This document shows positions 16,775 to 24,886 of a stretch of DNA of 64,000 bases, piece after piece. This stretch comes from Mesorhizobium muleiense (GTDB lineage Bacteria > Pseudomonadota > Alphaproteobacteria > Rhizobiales > Rhizobiaceae), in assembly GCF_900099905.1 (NCBI RefSeq), contig NZ_FNEE01000024.1, positions 1 to 64,000 of the forward strand, written 5' to 3'. The number at the start of each line of letters is the position of its first letter. Position 1 is the stretch's first letter. Below the pieces are notes generated by a model, which ran no database searches, was not told where the DNA came from, and saw nothing but the letters and a program-made list of their open reading frames with translations. The position numbers were made by a program, and so were the translations under genes.

Positions 16775-17785
16775 ATGCGTCGCATCGCTCGGATCTCGCT
16801 TGCCATCATCCTTTCGCTGGCCGTCGCAATCCTGACTGCCTGGGCCGGACTTGCCATGTGGTATCGTCTGCCTGTGGCTGAGCTTGGACGGGCTCTGGCC
16901 GGCGTCCTGTTCATCTTGTTCGGCCTCGCCACTATCATCGCCCTCTTCAGCCGGTTTCGCATCAAGGCGCTTGTCCTGTTTGCAGCTGCGTTAGCTGTGG
17001 TTCTGGTTTGGTGGAGCACCATCAGGCCTTTCGATCACGCGGACTGGGCGCCCGACGTCGCCCGTCAGGTAACCGGCACACGCGACGGAAACCTGTTGAC
17101 GCTGACTGATGTGCGCGACTTCGAGTGGCGTAGCGCTACTGATTTCACCGAACGCTGGACAACGCGGACCTACGACCTCTCCAGCGTTCAGACGGTGGAT
17201 CTCTTCATGTCTTATTGGTCCGGGACCAAAATCGCCCATGTCATCATAAGCTTCGGCTTTGCAGGAGGCGACTATCTTGCCTGGTCGATTGAGGTGCGGC
17301 GCCATGGAGGCGGCAAATTTTCACCCATGGCAGACCTGTTCAAGAGCAATCCCCTGGTCATTATTGCGGCTGATGAGCGAGACGTCGTCGGCGTCAGGTC
17401 AAACGTTCGCGGAGAGGATGTCCAAATCTATCGGCTAAAAGTGTCACCGGAAGCGGCCCGGGCGCTCTTGCTGGAATACGTCTTGGACGCAAATGCACTT
17501 TCCACGACTCCAGAATTCTATAATTCCATCACGACGAACTGCACGACCACGATCGTCAAGATGATGCGAGCCGTCGGTGACGTGGTGCCTCTTGACTGGC
17601 GCCTCATCGTTAACGGCTATCTTCCCGAATATGCGTATGCACGGGGTGCGCTCGATGTCAGCTTGCCGATGTCGGTTTTGAGGGAGGCGGCCCACATTGA
17701 CGGCCGTGCGCGGGAGTCGGGCCTTTCGCCAGATTTTTCGAGATCGATCCGGATTGGCGTGCCATCCCCCGGTCCAATTTATTGA
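16775..17785 (+). CDS. DUF4105 domain membrane protein
   Basis: This 336-residue protein has three N-terminal hydrophobic segments (about residues 8-30, 40-60 and 65-85), then a soluble domain that probably faces the periplasm. The domain matches the DUF4105 pattern: it contains KIAHVIISFGFAGGDYLAWSIEVRR, RDVVGVRSNVRGEDVQIYRL, and a C-terminal FYNSITTNCTTTIVK where a cysteine sits in the conserved NC context. The NCTT segment with an upstream histidine suggests a papain-like hydrolase fold. No function is established for this family. It starts after an AGGGGGGA site and is monocistronic. Confidence 0.82.
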   Translation: MRRIARISLAIILSLAVAILTAWAGLAMWYRLPVAELGRALAGVLFILFGLATIIALFSRFRIKALVLFAAALAVVLVWWSTIRPFDHADWAPDVARQVTGTRDGNLLTLTDVRDFEWRSATDFTERWTTRTYDLSSVQTVDLFMSYWSGTKIAHVIISFGFAGGDYLAWSIEVRRHGGGKFSPMADLFKSNPLVIIAADERDVVGVRSNVRGEDVQIYRLKVSPEAARALLLEYVLDANALSTTPEFYNSITTNCTTTIVKMMRAVGDVVPLDWRLIVNGYLPEYAYARGALDVSLPMSVLREAAHIDGRARESGLSPDFSRSIRIGVPSPGPIY

Positions 17786-17942
17786 TCTCTGGAACCATGT
17801 TTGGAAACGCTGGGCGGTTCGAACCGGATCTCATCCCGGCTTCACGGCGCACTTCTACTTTCTCCACCTGTCGACTCGCATTGGCGGACGCCGCGCCTAG
17901 ATAAGCACTGCGCTGGGCGGAGCGATGCAGAAGGACCTGAGC

Positions 17943-18797
17943 ATGCCTGAACAAATTACCCTGACTAAAGCTGAGCAGATCACATTGAACGATGGCTCAG
18001 CCATTCCCCAGATCGGCCTTGGCGTTTGGCAGGTCGATCCAGCCATTACGGCCCAAGTCGTGAGTTGGGGAATCGAGGCCGGCTACAGACTGATCGACAC
18101 CGCCGAAGGCTACCAGAACGAGGAAGGCGTCGGGCAGGCGATCCGCACGGCTGGCGTGCCGAGGAGCGAACTGTTCATCACCTCGAAACTGCGCAACGGC
18201 GCGCATCAGCGTGACGCCGCCCGGCGGGCTTTCGACGAGACGATGAACAAGCTCGGCATCGAACAGATCGACCTGTTCCTGATCCACTGGCCGGTGCCCA
18301 GCCAGGGCAAATATGTCGAGGCGTGGAAGACGCTGATCGAACTCAGGCAATCCGGCCGGATCAAGTCGATTGGTGTTTCGAATTTCAACCAGGACCATCT
18401 GGAGCGGATCATCGGCGAGACTGGTGTCACACCCTCAGTCAACCAGATCGAACTCCATCCCCGGTTTCAACAGCGCCAGACCAGAGAATTTCACAGCACG
18501 CACAACATCCGCATCGAAAGCTGGAGCCCGCTGGGCAGCGGCCGGCTGTTGAGCGACCCGACCCTCGAAAAGATCGCCGGAAAACACCGCAAGTCCGTGG
18601 CGCAGGTGATCATCCGCTGGCATCTTCAGGAAGGGCTGATCGTCATTCCAAAGTCGATCCACCAGGATCGGATTGCCGCCAATTTCGACGTCTTCGAATT
18701 CGAGCTGGATTCAAAGGACCTCGAGCTCATTCGAGGCATGGATTCATCAGACGGCCGTACGGGCGCGAACCCGGCCACGGCTGCGTTCCTGTTCTAA
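17943..18797 (+). CDS. Aldo/keto reductase (DkgA-like)
   Basis: This TIM-barrel oxidoreductase of about 284 residues carries the full catalytic tetrad: Asp and Tyr in LIDTAEGYQNEEGVGQAI, Lys in FITSKLRNG and His in LFLIHWP. The NADPH site includes PKSIHQDRIAANFDVFEFEL. It is most like 2,5-diketo-D-gluconate reductase and related methylglyoxal reductases. I chose the ATG at 17943 because AAGGA lies seven bases upstream; an ATG 18 bases earlier is also possible. It ends in a strong hairpin shared with the convergent small gene. Confidence 0.9.
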   Translation: MPEQITLTKAEQITLNDGSAIPQIGLGVWQVDPAITAQVVSWGIEAGYRLIDTAEGYQNEEGVGQAIRTAGVPRSELFITSKLRNGAHQRDAARRAFDETMNKLGIEQIDLFLIHWPVPSQGKYVEAWKTLIELRQSGRIKSIGVSNFNQDHLERIIGETGVTPSVNQIELHPRFQQRQTREFHSTHNIRIESWSPLGSGRLLSDPTLEKIAGKHRKSVAQVIIRWHLQEGLIVIPKSIHQDRIAANFDVFEFELDSKDLELIRGMDSSDGRTGANPATAAFLF

Positions 18798-18829
18798 GCA
18801 AGCTTGAAGAGAAGGAGCCGACGGGCGAA

Positions 18830-18864
18830 CTGCCAATCTCCCCCACTTGGGGGGAGATTGGCAG
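18830..18864. terminator. Bidirectional hairpin, fragment of an intergenic palindrome
   Basis: A perfect 15-base stem starting CTGCCAATCTCCCCC pairs with GGGGGAGATTGGCAG across a short ACTTG loop. It lies between the convergent aldo/keto reductase and the small gene at 18886, so it can terminate both. The arm sequence AATCTCCCCC is the same as the outer arm of the long palindrome at 63741-63899, so it is likely a short member of that repeat family. Confidence 0.65.
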
Positions 18865-18885
18865 CTGTGACGATCGCGCTCAGCC

Positions 18886-19191
18886 TCATATCCCCGATCC
18901 ATCCAGCAGCGGGACATCTTCTTCGTCCCAGGGGCTCGGCAATGAACCCTTGCTCAGATTGGCTGTCGGCAGTGGCATCCAGCATTTCAGCTCGGGCTCG
19001 GCGTATTCAACCACGCGTCCGGGCGACGAGTCGGAAGCGCGCCAGCCTTCGCTGCCGAACTGGTCGGCTCGAGACCAGTAAGCCAGGTCGACTTCCGCTG
19101 GCCCCTGCTCAGACGGCCGAACTGTGACCAGGATTCGGCTGCCATCCCTTGGCGCGCTCGACATGTGACGCCAGCGATCGGGCTCGTCCAT
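18886..19191 (-). CDS. Conserved-looking small hypothetical protein
   Basis: This 101-residue protein begins MDEPDRWRHMSSAPRDGSRILVTVRP and contains DLAYWSR and VVEYAEPELKCWMPLP. The SAPRDGSRIL opening with a tryptophan-containing WMPLP close resembles a small uncharacterised protein type often seen in rhizobia, sometimes described as DUF551-like. No signal or membrane segment is visible. The ATG at 19191 is preceded by GAGGAG. It may be transcribed behind the methyltransferase's neighbourhood but has no clear partner. Function unknown. Confidence 0.7.
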   Translation of the reverse strand: MDEPDRWRHMSSAPRDGSRILVTVRPSEQGPAEVDLAYWSRADQFGSEGWRASDSSPGRVVEYAEPELKCWMPLPTANLSKGSLPSPWDEEDVPLLDGSGI

Positions 19192-19330
19192 CGTAATCTC
19201 CTCGCGCAATCTGCATCTCGGCTGTCCAGACGAATAGTCGCTTCGCGCACAAGGCCGGTCAACCCGAACTTTGCGCCGGCAGTCTATGATTGGCCGCCTG
19301 CCGGTTTGGCGCGACATGGGCTGCCGGTCA

Positions 19331-20137
19331 TCAGCGCACCTTCGCCTTGACTGCCCAGGCTCTCGTTTTCAGGGGAATGGACCCGCCCTCGCCGCGCGGC
19401 AGACTGTCGCGGAGCCTCTCCATCAATCTCTGGCGAGCTGCGGGGTCGAGACTCATGCAGTAGCCGGGCGCCGGTCCCGCACCCAGGGTGAAGGGGCGCC
19501 AGTAGTCCTCAAAGTCCTTGAACACGGCCGGCATTTCAATCCGGGTGGAGTCGATGGAGCCCAGGCCTGCCTTCTCCGCGAGATCGGTCAATCCATCTTG
19601 TGTGCAAAATGGAAAACGCCTGTCTTCGGTAAGGTCGATGGCACCGGGGTCAAGCGCCGTCGCAGCGGTCCAGAAGGCCCGCATGAATTCCACCCCGCCG
19701 CCAGGATAATCCCACACATAGAATCCAATCGTCGCTCCAGAGCGGGCCACTCGCCGCATCTCGGCGAGCGCCTTTTGCCTGTCGGGGACGAAGTTGAGGA
19801 CAAGCGCCGACACGACCATGTCCTTGCTGCCCGATTCGACTGCCAGGGCCTGCGCATCGCCTGCGAGAAACGCGACACGCTTGTCCGGCACGTTTGCCCG
19901 CGCCTTGGCGAGAAACCCCTCCGACGGGTCTATGGACACCAGGCTCCCGGGATTGCAACGGGCCAGGATGGCTGCCGAGAGCGCCCCGGTTCCGCAGCCT
20001 ACCTCCAGCCAGTCCAGACCCTGCGCCGGATCGAGCCAATCCAGGAACGGTGGAGCGATCTGACGGCTCCATCGCCCCATATAGAGGTCGTAGCTATCCC
20101 CGGCCTGCCAGGTGTCGTGGCGCGTTGCCTCAGCCAT
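19331..20137 (-). CDS. Class I SAM-dependent methyltransferase (UbiE-like)
   Basis: This 268-residue methyltransferase has SAM-binding motif I in LDWLEVGCGTGALSAAIL (about residues 40-57), the acidic motif in VSIDPSEGFL, and MVVSALVLNFVPDRQKALAEMRRV as motifs II-III. It is of the Methyltransf_11/25 type that methylates small molecules or quinone precursors; the substrate is unknown. I chose the ATG at 20137, which has GGGGAGGAG immediately upstream, over the longer frame, whose extra N-terminus is not part of the fold. Confidence 0.9.
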   Translation of the reverse strand: MAEATRHDTWQAGDSYDLYMGRWSRQIAPPFLDWLDPAQGLDWLEVGCGTGALSAAILARCNPGSLVSIDPSEGFLAKARANVPDKRVAFLAGDAQALAVESGSKDMVVSALVLNFVPDRQKALAEMRRVARSGATIGFYVWDYPGGGVEFMRAFWTAATALDPGAIDLTEDRRFPFCTQDGLTDLAEKAGLGSIDSTRIEMPAVFKDFEDYWRPFTLGAGPAPGYCMSLDPAARQRLMERLRDSLPRGEGGSIPLKTRAWAVKAKVR

Positions 20138-20355
20138 CGCAATCTCCTCCCCTGATGATTTCGACCCGTCGGACCGTGAGAATACGCCCGCCGCCCTCGC
20201 GGGAACAGGGGGCCAGGAAGGTCTGTCCGGGGGATCGTACTCGGATGCCGACACGCGCACGCTCGGCCCCGGGCCGGCAAGGCAGACGATCCGGGCGCTG
20301 GACATCTCAGATCCGAAAGCAAACCGCTGCTGCCGTCACCTGGACGCGTTCGTGC

Positions 20356-21483
20356 TCAGCCTGCCCGGAACGCGAGGCTCCGCCTCATCAGTTGGATGCT
20401 GAGCGCCAGGTCTCCGCTTCCGATGAACCAGGGCGACAGTATCCGGGACGATCTCAGTCCGCGATAGAGCAGATAGGGAAATCCGAGCGACAGGGCGATC
20501 AGCGCCAACTCGGAAGACATTCCGAAGTCCCGCAGCGTAAAATGAACGAACTGATGGACGAACATGATCACCAGGGAGGCTGCGCCGATTTCCGCCAACG
20601 GAGCGATGCGCAAGCTCGGCATCGCCATGAAGCGGACGAGGCCGAGGATAAAGGTCGAGATCGCCAATGCAACGAGCAGGCCGAGAAGCGGTGGGCCGAA
20701 GATGGCGTTCTTCATGCTGAAGGTAAAGTCGGAACCCGTCCGCGCCGCCGCGAGCGCGACCCCGGCAACCGCCACGACAAACACCGCCGACCACAGCGCG
20801 CTCATGCCGCGTTCGCGCAGGAAATGTCCGAACCAGAATGCGCCGATGGCGAGCGGCACGTTCGTCAGGGCCAGCGGCGCGCGCACCTCCTGCCAGTAGG
20901 CCTGGATTGAATAGGCGAGGCCGACGGATGCGCCGACGAAGATCAGCATTCCGGGATCGGTCGGTCCGCTGGTCCTGATCGCGACCTCGTTGTAGACGAG
21001 TTGCGTGGCGACGAGGCAGGTGACGAACCAGAACACGCCGAGTTCGCGCGTCAGGTGCCGTCCGCCCAGCAGCGCGTCGGTGATGAGTTCCCTGATCTGC
21101 CAGGGCGCCGGGGTGTCGCCGCGCAAAAAGTCCACAACGAGCACGCTCGCCATGATCGCGCCGAGAAACATCACATAGGGGATGAGCAGGCCCTGGACGC
21201 GCTTGCGGAAAAGCGCCTTCCTCTCCGTCACGGCAAAAAGGTAGCCTGATATGATGAAGAAGAACGGCATGAAGAACAGCGATGCCGCAAAGTAAATCGG
21301 GTGCGCCCAGCGCCAGGTGCTGTGGTCGAGGACGTGGGCCATGACGACGAGGGTGATTCCCAAGCCCTTGGCGGTGTCCAGCCAGGTCTCACGTATGGGC
21401 AGGTTCAACTTCAGCGTTTCCTGGATACGGCTTATCGGCCGGCCCGGTCCTTCGGTTTCGATGGCGATTGTGCACCGCATCAT
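20356..21483 (-). CDS. Acyltransferase family membrane protein (acyltransferase 3)
   Basis: This integral membrane protein of about 375 residues has ten or so hydrophobic helices. It begins WLDTAKGLGITLVVMAHVLDHSTW, containing the family's histidine near the first helix, with FFFIISGYLF in helix 2-3. The family transfers acetyl, succinyl or other acyl groups to sugars or surface glycans, as in OpgC and NodX-like proteins. The ATG at 21483 is preferred to an upstream TTG. It is monocistronic and separate from the polysaccharide genes further right. The acceptor is unknown. Confidence 0.85.
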   Translation of the reverse strand: MMRCTIAIETEGPGRPISRIQETLKLNLPIRETWLDTAKGLGITLVVMAHVLDHSTWRWAHPIYFAASLFFMPFFFIISGYLFAVTERKALFRKRVQGLLIPYVMFLGAIMASVLVVDFLRGDTPAPWQIRELITDALLGGRHLTRELGVFWFVTCLVATQLVYNEVAIRTSGPTDPGMLIFVGASVGLAYSIQAYWQEVRAPLALTNVPLAIGAFWFGHFLRERGMSALWSAVFVVAVAGVALAAARTGSDFTFSMKNAIFGPPLLGLLVALAISTFILGLVRFMAMPSLRIAPLAEIGAASLVIMFVHQFVHFTLRDFGMSSELALIALSLGFPYLLYRGLRSSRILSPWFIGSGDLALSIQLMRRSLAFRAG

Positions 21484-21776
21484 ACTGTGTGGCAAGTGCG
21501 AATTGGCCCGGCGTCACGGATTGCCGATCGAAATTGCCGCCGACGCAATGTCGCATAAAGGCGGCAAAATTCAGCATTCCGCTTGATTTTCCGCCGATCT
21601 TCACCCATTGTTGCGTTGCACAATAACAGGCTGGTGCCGACTATGGCAGTTCAAGAGCTTACTATAGGAAACCTTGACCGGCACGGGCTGTCGTTCTTGC
21701 AGCCAGACGGCTGTTGAAATCGATCGCGCTTTGACGTCGGATCGACCAGGTCCGATTCAAGTAGCAAAGGACCAAG

Positions 21777-21965
21777 ATGCTTCGCGATTTGTCCGCCTAC
21801 AAGAAAATGTTGATGCTCGGCATTGTCGGGCTGGTGCTCGTCGCCATTCTCGACGCCTTCAGCAATCTGCCCGTCGTCTCCGGCTGCGCATTCTACGGCA
21901 ATTGCGCGATCGATAGCTCCGTAGAAGCACCGATCGGGCACAGTCAGGATCCGACGCTGCAATGA
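21777..21965 (+). CDS. Small single-span membrane protein
   Basis: This 62-residue protein begins MLRDLSAYKKMLMLGIVGLVLVAILDAF, giving one clear transmembrane helix (about residues 11-28), followed by a short tail with two cysteines (SGCAFYGNCAIDSS). I do not recognise a named family. The gene is likely real because its TGA overlaps the ATG of the DCC-family gene by four bases and it has an AAGGA ribosome site. It may anchor or assist that thiol protein. Confidence 0.6.
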   Translation: MLRDLSAYKKMLMLGIVGLVLVAILDAFSNLPVVSGCAFYGNCAIDSSVEAPIGHSQDPTLQ

Positions 21966-22363
21966 AGGCCCCCGGCAAGACGGCGCTTATCGTCTATGAC
22001 GGCGACTGCATCTTCTGCCAGAGCTATGTCCGCTTTGCCCGGCTGCGCGACGCGGTCGGTCCTGTCGAGCTGCTCGACGCGCGCTCCGGCGACCCGCGCG
22101 TTGTCGGGTTTCAGCGCCAGGGCTTCGACCTGAACGAGGGCATGCTCTTCGTTTTCGAGGACCGCGTCTACCACGGCGAGGAAGCCATCAATCTCCTGGC
22201 GATCCTCAGTTCCTCTTCGACGCTTTTCGGCTGGCTCAACCGCAGGATTCTCTCAAACAGGACGGCCGCGCGGCTGATCTATCCGGCGCTCAAGCTCGGA
22301 CGCCGGGCCACCCTGAGGCTTCGCGGCCGCTCGCTGATCCCTGCCGACCTCGAACGGCGCTAA
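21962..22363 (+). CDS. DCC family thiol-disulfide oxidoreductase-like protein (DUF393)
   Basis: This 133-residue protein opens LIVYDGDCIFCQSYVRFARLRD, containing the DxxCxxC motif (DGDCIFC) that defines the DCC/DUF393 family of thioredoxin-like proteins. The later EEAINLLAILSSSSTLFGWLNR is also characteristic. Members are predicted thiol oxidoreductases. In many bacteria they are fused or adjacent to HTTM/vitamin-K-carboxylase-like membrane proteins, and a protein of that kind is encoded convergently 180 bp away. It is translationally coupled to the small membrane protein upstream. Confidence 0.88.
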   Translation: MKAPGKTALIVYDGDCIFCQSYVRFARLRDAVGPVELLDARSGDPRVVGFQRQGFDLNEGMLFVFEDRVYHGEEAINLLAILSSSSTLFGWLNRRILSNRTAARLIYPALKLGRRATLRLRGRSLIPADLERR

Positions 22364-22475
22364 AGCATGTCACAAAAGCGCACCCTCGGGCCCTGACCCG
22401 AGGGTGCGCAGCGGTTTTGCGACAACGACATGAACTTAAAGCGCCGCGTGTCCCTTGCAATCGCGACACGCTTTG
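22364..22475. repeat. Palindromic intergenic repeat (copy 1)
   Basis: The element contains a perfect 13-base stem, GCGCACCCTCGGG at 22378-22390 and its complement at 22397-22409, with loop CCCTGA. Then come GACAACGACATG and AACTTAAAGCG. The same order of parts occurs at 24285-24425 with diverged sequence, so both are members of one dispersed repeat family of rhizobial type. Its place right after the DCC gene suggests it also serves as a terminator. Confidence 0.65.
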
Positions 22476-22543
22476 GACAGTTCCCGGCGAAATGGATGGC
22501 TAGACTGCCCGGCGACATCTACCAGTTTCCGTGAGAGCGGCGC

Positions 22544-24043
22544 TCAGTGGGTGCAGGACTTCGGCCGCGAGAAATCCACCAACTTGAACACAAGCAACTT
22601 GCGTTCGAGGAGGCTGGGCATTTCGCCTGCGAAGGTCGACGCGTTGGCGCGGGTAATCGTCTCGCCATCCTTCACGTAAGTCACCCAAGCCTCGGGCTTC
22701 CGGCGCAGTTGTTTCTTCACATCGAGGAGGACGTGGTAATTGCCCGCCTGCGACTGCCGGACGAGATGGGGCTCCGAGGAATCAACGATCTTCACCACCT
22801 CGTTCTGATAGTTGAACATGTATGGTGGCTTGGGAAAGAGCAGATGGTTGGTCTGGCCGGCTTCGGTGTGCAGATTGCTGAACATGTTGATGGAACTCTC
22901 CGTCTTGAGCCCGACATAGGGTGACAGGCAGGAGAGGAAGAACAAGCCGGGCACCAAATAGACCCAGAGCGGCTGGCGCGGCGAGGAGACGGTCCGGCAA
23001 GGCAGGTTCTGCAGGGCCACGTAGGACAGCACGACCATCGCCGCGCCGCCCACTACCGCCCAAATGAGGATCCAGACGGAGTGGACCATCATGTCGAAGG
23101 AGCGCCCGGGAAAAGCATAAGTGAGCACAATGACGAGAGTGACCGCGACCAGCATCACGGCCGCGCCCGGCAGCAAGATCCCGATCCGGCCGAACGTCTC
23201 GCGCAGCGGATTGGTAAACTCCAGCGAGGTGCGATAGAGCGCCTCGCTGGCGGGCGTGGGGATGCTCAGCACATACAGCGCGAACACCAGGCTGGAAAAG
23301 TCCATGTACCAGGAATAAGCCGAGATCGGGATCACGTAATGGAAGACGAGTGCGAGGATGAACCCCACGGCGAAATAGCGCTTCCAGTAGAGGGACACGA
23401 TGGCAATCGCCTCAATGACGAAGGTGGCGAAGATCGCAAGATACCGGCCAAACAGATTGTCCTCGAGGCCGAACGGACGAGCCAGCGGAGCGTAGAGGCC
23501 CACCGCGCAACTCACGGAAGGATCGAGGAAATCGGTGTTGATCTTGTGGAAGATGCCGTAGAAATACATGATGGCGAGCAGCGCCCGGGCGACGATCCGG
23601 ATCTGTTGATAAAGCTCCATCCGGGCCAGCGCGGCGCCGCGGCCGGCGGCCCGCAGATAGAGCACTGCCGCACTGAGCAGGATAGCCCCGTTCATCACCG
23701 CCGTGATCGTCTTGTTGTTCGAAGCGACCGGCATGCGCAGCGCGTACAGCACAAGCGATACCATCACGAGCCCGATCAAGAACTCGGTTCGCCGCGGGTA
23801 CAGCAGGAGTAGCAGGCTGAACAGGACGACCGACCAGCTCAGAGCGGCAAACAGCGGCCCCTTGTAGCCAAGCATGGAGTAGATATCACCGGCGATACTG
23901 AAGATCGCCGCCATTGCCCAGAACGGGGCAAATGCGGTCAACCCGTCAAATGTATCGTCCCGTCCTCTGACTTTCGTGATCTTGCTGCGACTAACGTTCC
24001 ATATCGGTGTCGCGCTTGAATACTGCTGCTGCCCAATAAACAC
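22544..24043 (-). CDS. HTTM-like multi-pass membrane protein
   Basis: This protein of up to 499 residues has about eleven hydrophobic helices and a soluble C-terminal tail of about 110 residues. The region RIVARALLAIMYFYGIFHKINTDFLDP, with a conserved histidine and a loop before the next helix, and the later FHYVIPISAYSWYMDFSS resemble the HTTM (vitamin K-dependent carboxylase-like) fold. The enzymatic role is not known for bacterial members. The listed start is GTG; a later start near FDGLTAFAPFWAM is possible. It converges on the DCC-family gene, a typical partner. Confidence 0.7.
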   Translation of the reverse strand: MFIGQQQYSSATPIWNVSRSKITKVRGRDDTFDGLTAFAPFWAMAAIFSIAGDIYSMLGYKGPLFAALSWSVVLFSLLLLLYPRRTEFLIGLVMVSLVLYALRMPVASNNKTITAVMNGAILLSAAVLYLRAAGRGAALARMELYQQIRIVARALLAIMYFYGIFHKINTDFLDPSVSCAVGLYAPLARPFGLEDNLFGRYLAIFATFVIEAIAIVSLYWKRYFAVGFILALVFHYVIPISAYSWYMDFSSLVFALYVLSIPTPASEALYRTSLEFTNPLRETFGRIGILLPGAAVMLVAVTLVIVLTYAFPGRSFDMMVHSVWILIWAVVGGAAMVVLSYVALQNLPCRTVSSPRQPLWVYLVPGLFFLSCLSPYVGLKTESSINMFSNLHTEAGQTNHLLFPKPPYMFNYQNEVVKIVDSSEPHLVRQSQAGNYHVLLDVKKQLRRKPEAWVTYVKDGETITRANASTFAGEMPSLLERKLLVFKLVDFSRPKSCTH

Positions 24044-24127
24044 CAGTTAAGCCCCCTCAAGTTCCCCTGCAGGTTCTTTTGGCGCCCAACTGGGGACGAC
24101 TTGGCGCGCCTTCGGAACCGTTCTATG

Positions 24128-24138
24128 TTGCACTGCAA
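24128..24138. promoter_or_regulatory. TTGCACTGCAA palindrome upstream of HTTM-like gene
   Basis: An 11-base perfect palindrome (TTGCA-C-TGCAA) lies 85 bases upstream of the HTTM-like start in an otherwise gene-free stretch (24044-24431). The sequence resembles the TGC-rich sites bound by PhaR-type regulators of storage polymer genes in alphaproteobacteria. Whether it is used here is unknown. Confidence 0.3.
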
Positions 24139-24284
24139 CATCAGCATGAGCGCAGAGTAAGAGTCAATCCGCCGTCGTCGGTAGCTCCTGCTGCCGAGCA
24201 TCAGCCATTGGGAGAGGGTACGGCGGCCCCAAAGCGGGATGCGTTTAATTTGAACTGGCCATCCCGCTCCATTTGTTTCGCCCG

Positions 24285-24425
24285 CGACTGCATGTCGCCC
24301 AAGGCATGCCCTCGGGCCTGACCGAGGGCGCGCAGCAGTATCAGGACAACGACATGTCAGCACAACGACATGTATGAAAACAAGAACTTGAAGCGGCGCA
24401 TTAATCTTGCGGATGCGCCGCGCTT
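24285..24425. repeat. Palindromic intergenic repeat (copy 2)
   Basis: This is a diverged copy of the element at 22364. It has CCCTCGG (24309-24315) pairing with CCGAGGG (24322-24328) around GCCTGA, then GACAACGACATG twice, then AACTTGAAGCG. An additional hairpin pairs GCGGCGCA (24393-24400) with TGCGCCGC (24414-24421). It lies between the HTTM-like gene and the small gene to its right and probably terminates the latter. Confidence 0.6.
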
Positions 24426-24431
24426 CGCCGA

Positions 24432-24620
24432 CTAACGCTGCTTTGCCGTTCTGGGAAATTCCACCACGTCAGCGGGCGGACGCTTGTACTGGGCTGCGAC
24501 AATTGCATCGATCAGGATGTCCAGGGCGGCGCGCGCCGCGCTGCTCGTCTCGTCATCGCCGCGCAAATAGTGACAGGCTCGTTCAAGATGGAGGTGGGCT
24601 GCGGCAAAGTCACTGGTCAT
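24432..24620 (-). CDS. Small hypothetical protein, rhizobial type
   Basis: This 62-residue soluble protein begins MTSDFAAAHLHLERACHYLRGDD and ends VVEFPRTAKQR. It appears to be two helices (residues about 5-20 and 25-42) and a short tail. Similar short proteins with a LHLERA-YLRGDDETS core are common in Mesorhizobium-like genomes, but no function is known to me. The ATG at 24620 has a very good AAAGGAG site, which favours it over the longer frame. Confidence 0.7.
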   Translation of the reverse strand: MTSDFAAAHLHLERACHYLRGDDETSSAARAALDILIDAIVAAQYKRPPADVVEFPRTAKQR

Positions 24621-24886
24621 GGATTCTCCTTTTGCCCGCCGCTGGACAACGATGGCCCATTTCGATTTACCCAAAGGCGAACATCCACAGCTGGATTTGA
24701 ATCAAATATGGCGGGTTAACCAGATCTTCAGCATCGCGAGGTGACCTTGCGGCTGCGGACATGTGTTGAGTTCCGCCTCAGGCAACAGACCCGCTCCGGA
24801 GACCGGGGCGGGTTTCTGCTTGAATGTCGCCGAACTGCCTGTCCAATGCTCACGCGCTACGCTGCCGCGGCGGAGCCGACCTGGCG

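Noticed and set aside
16510..17022. 170-residue leftward open frame opposite the DUF4105 gene
   Set aside because: Arginine- and proline-rich composition without motifs; it is the antisense shadow of the DUF4105 gene.
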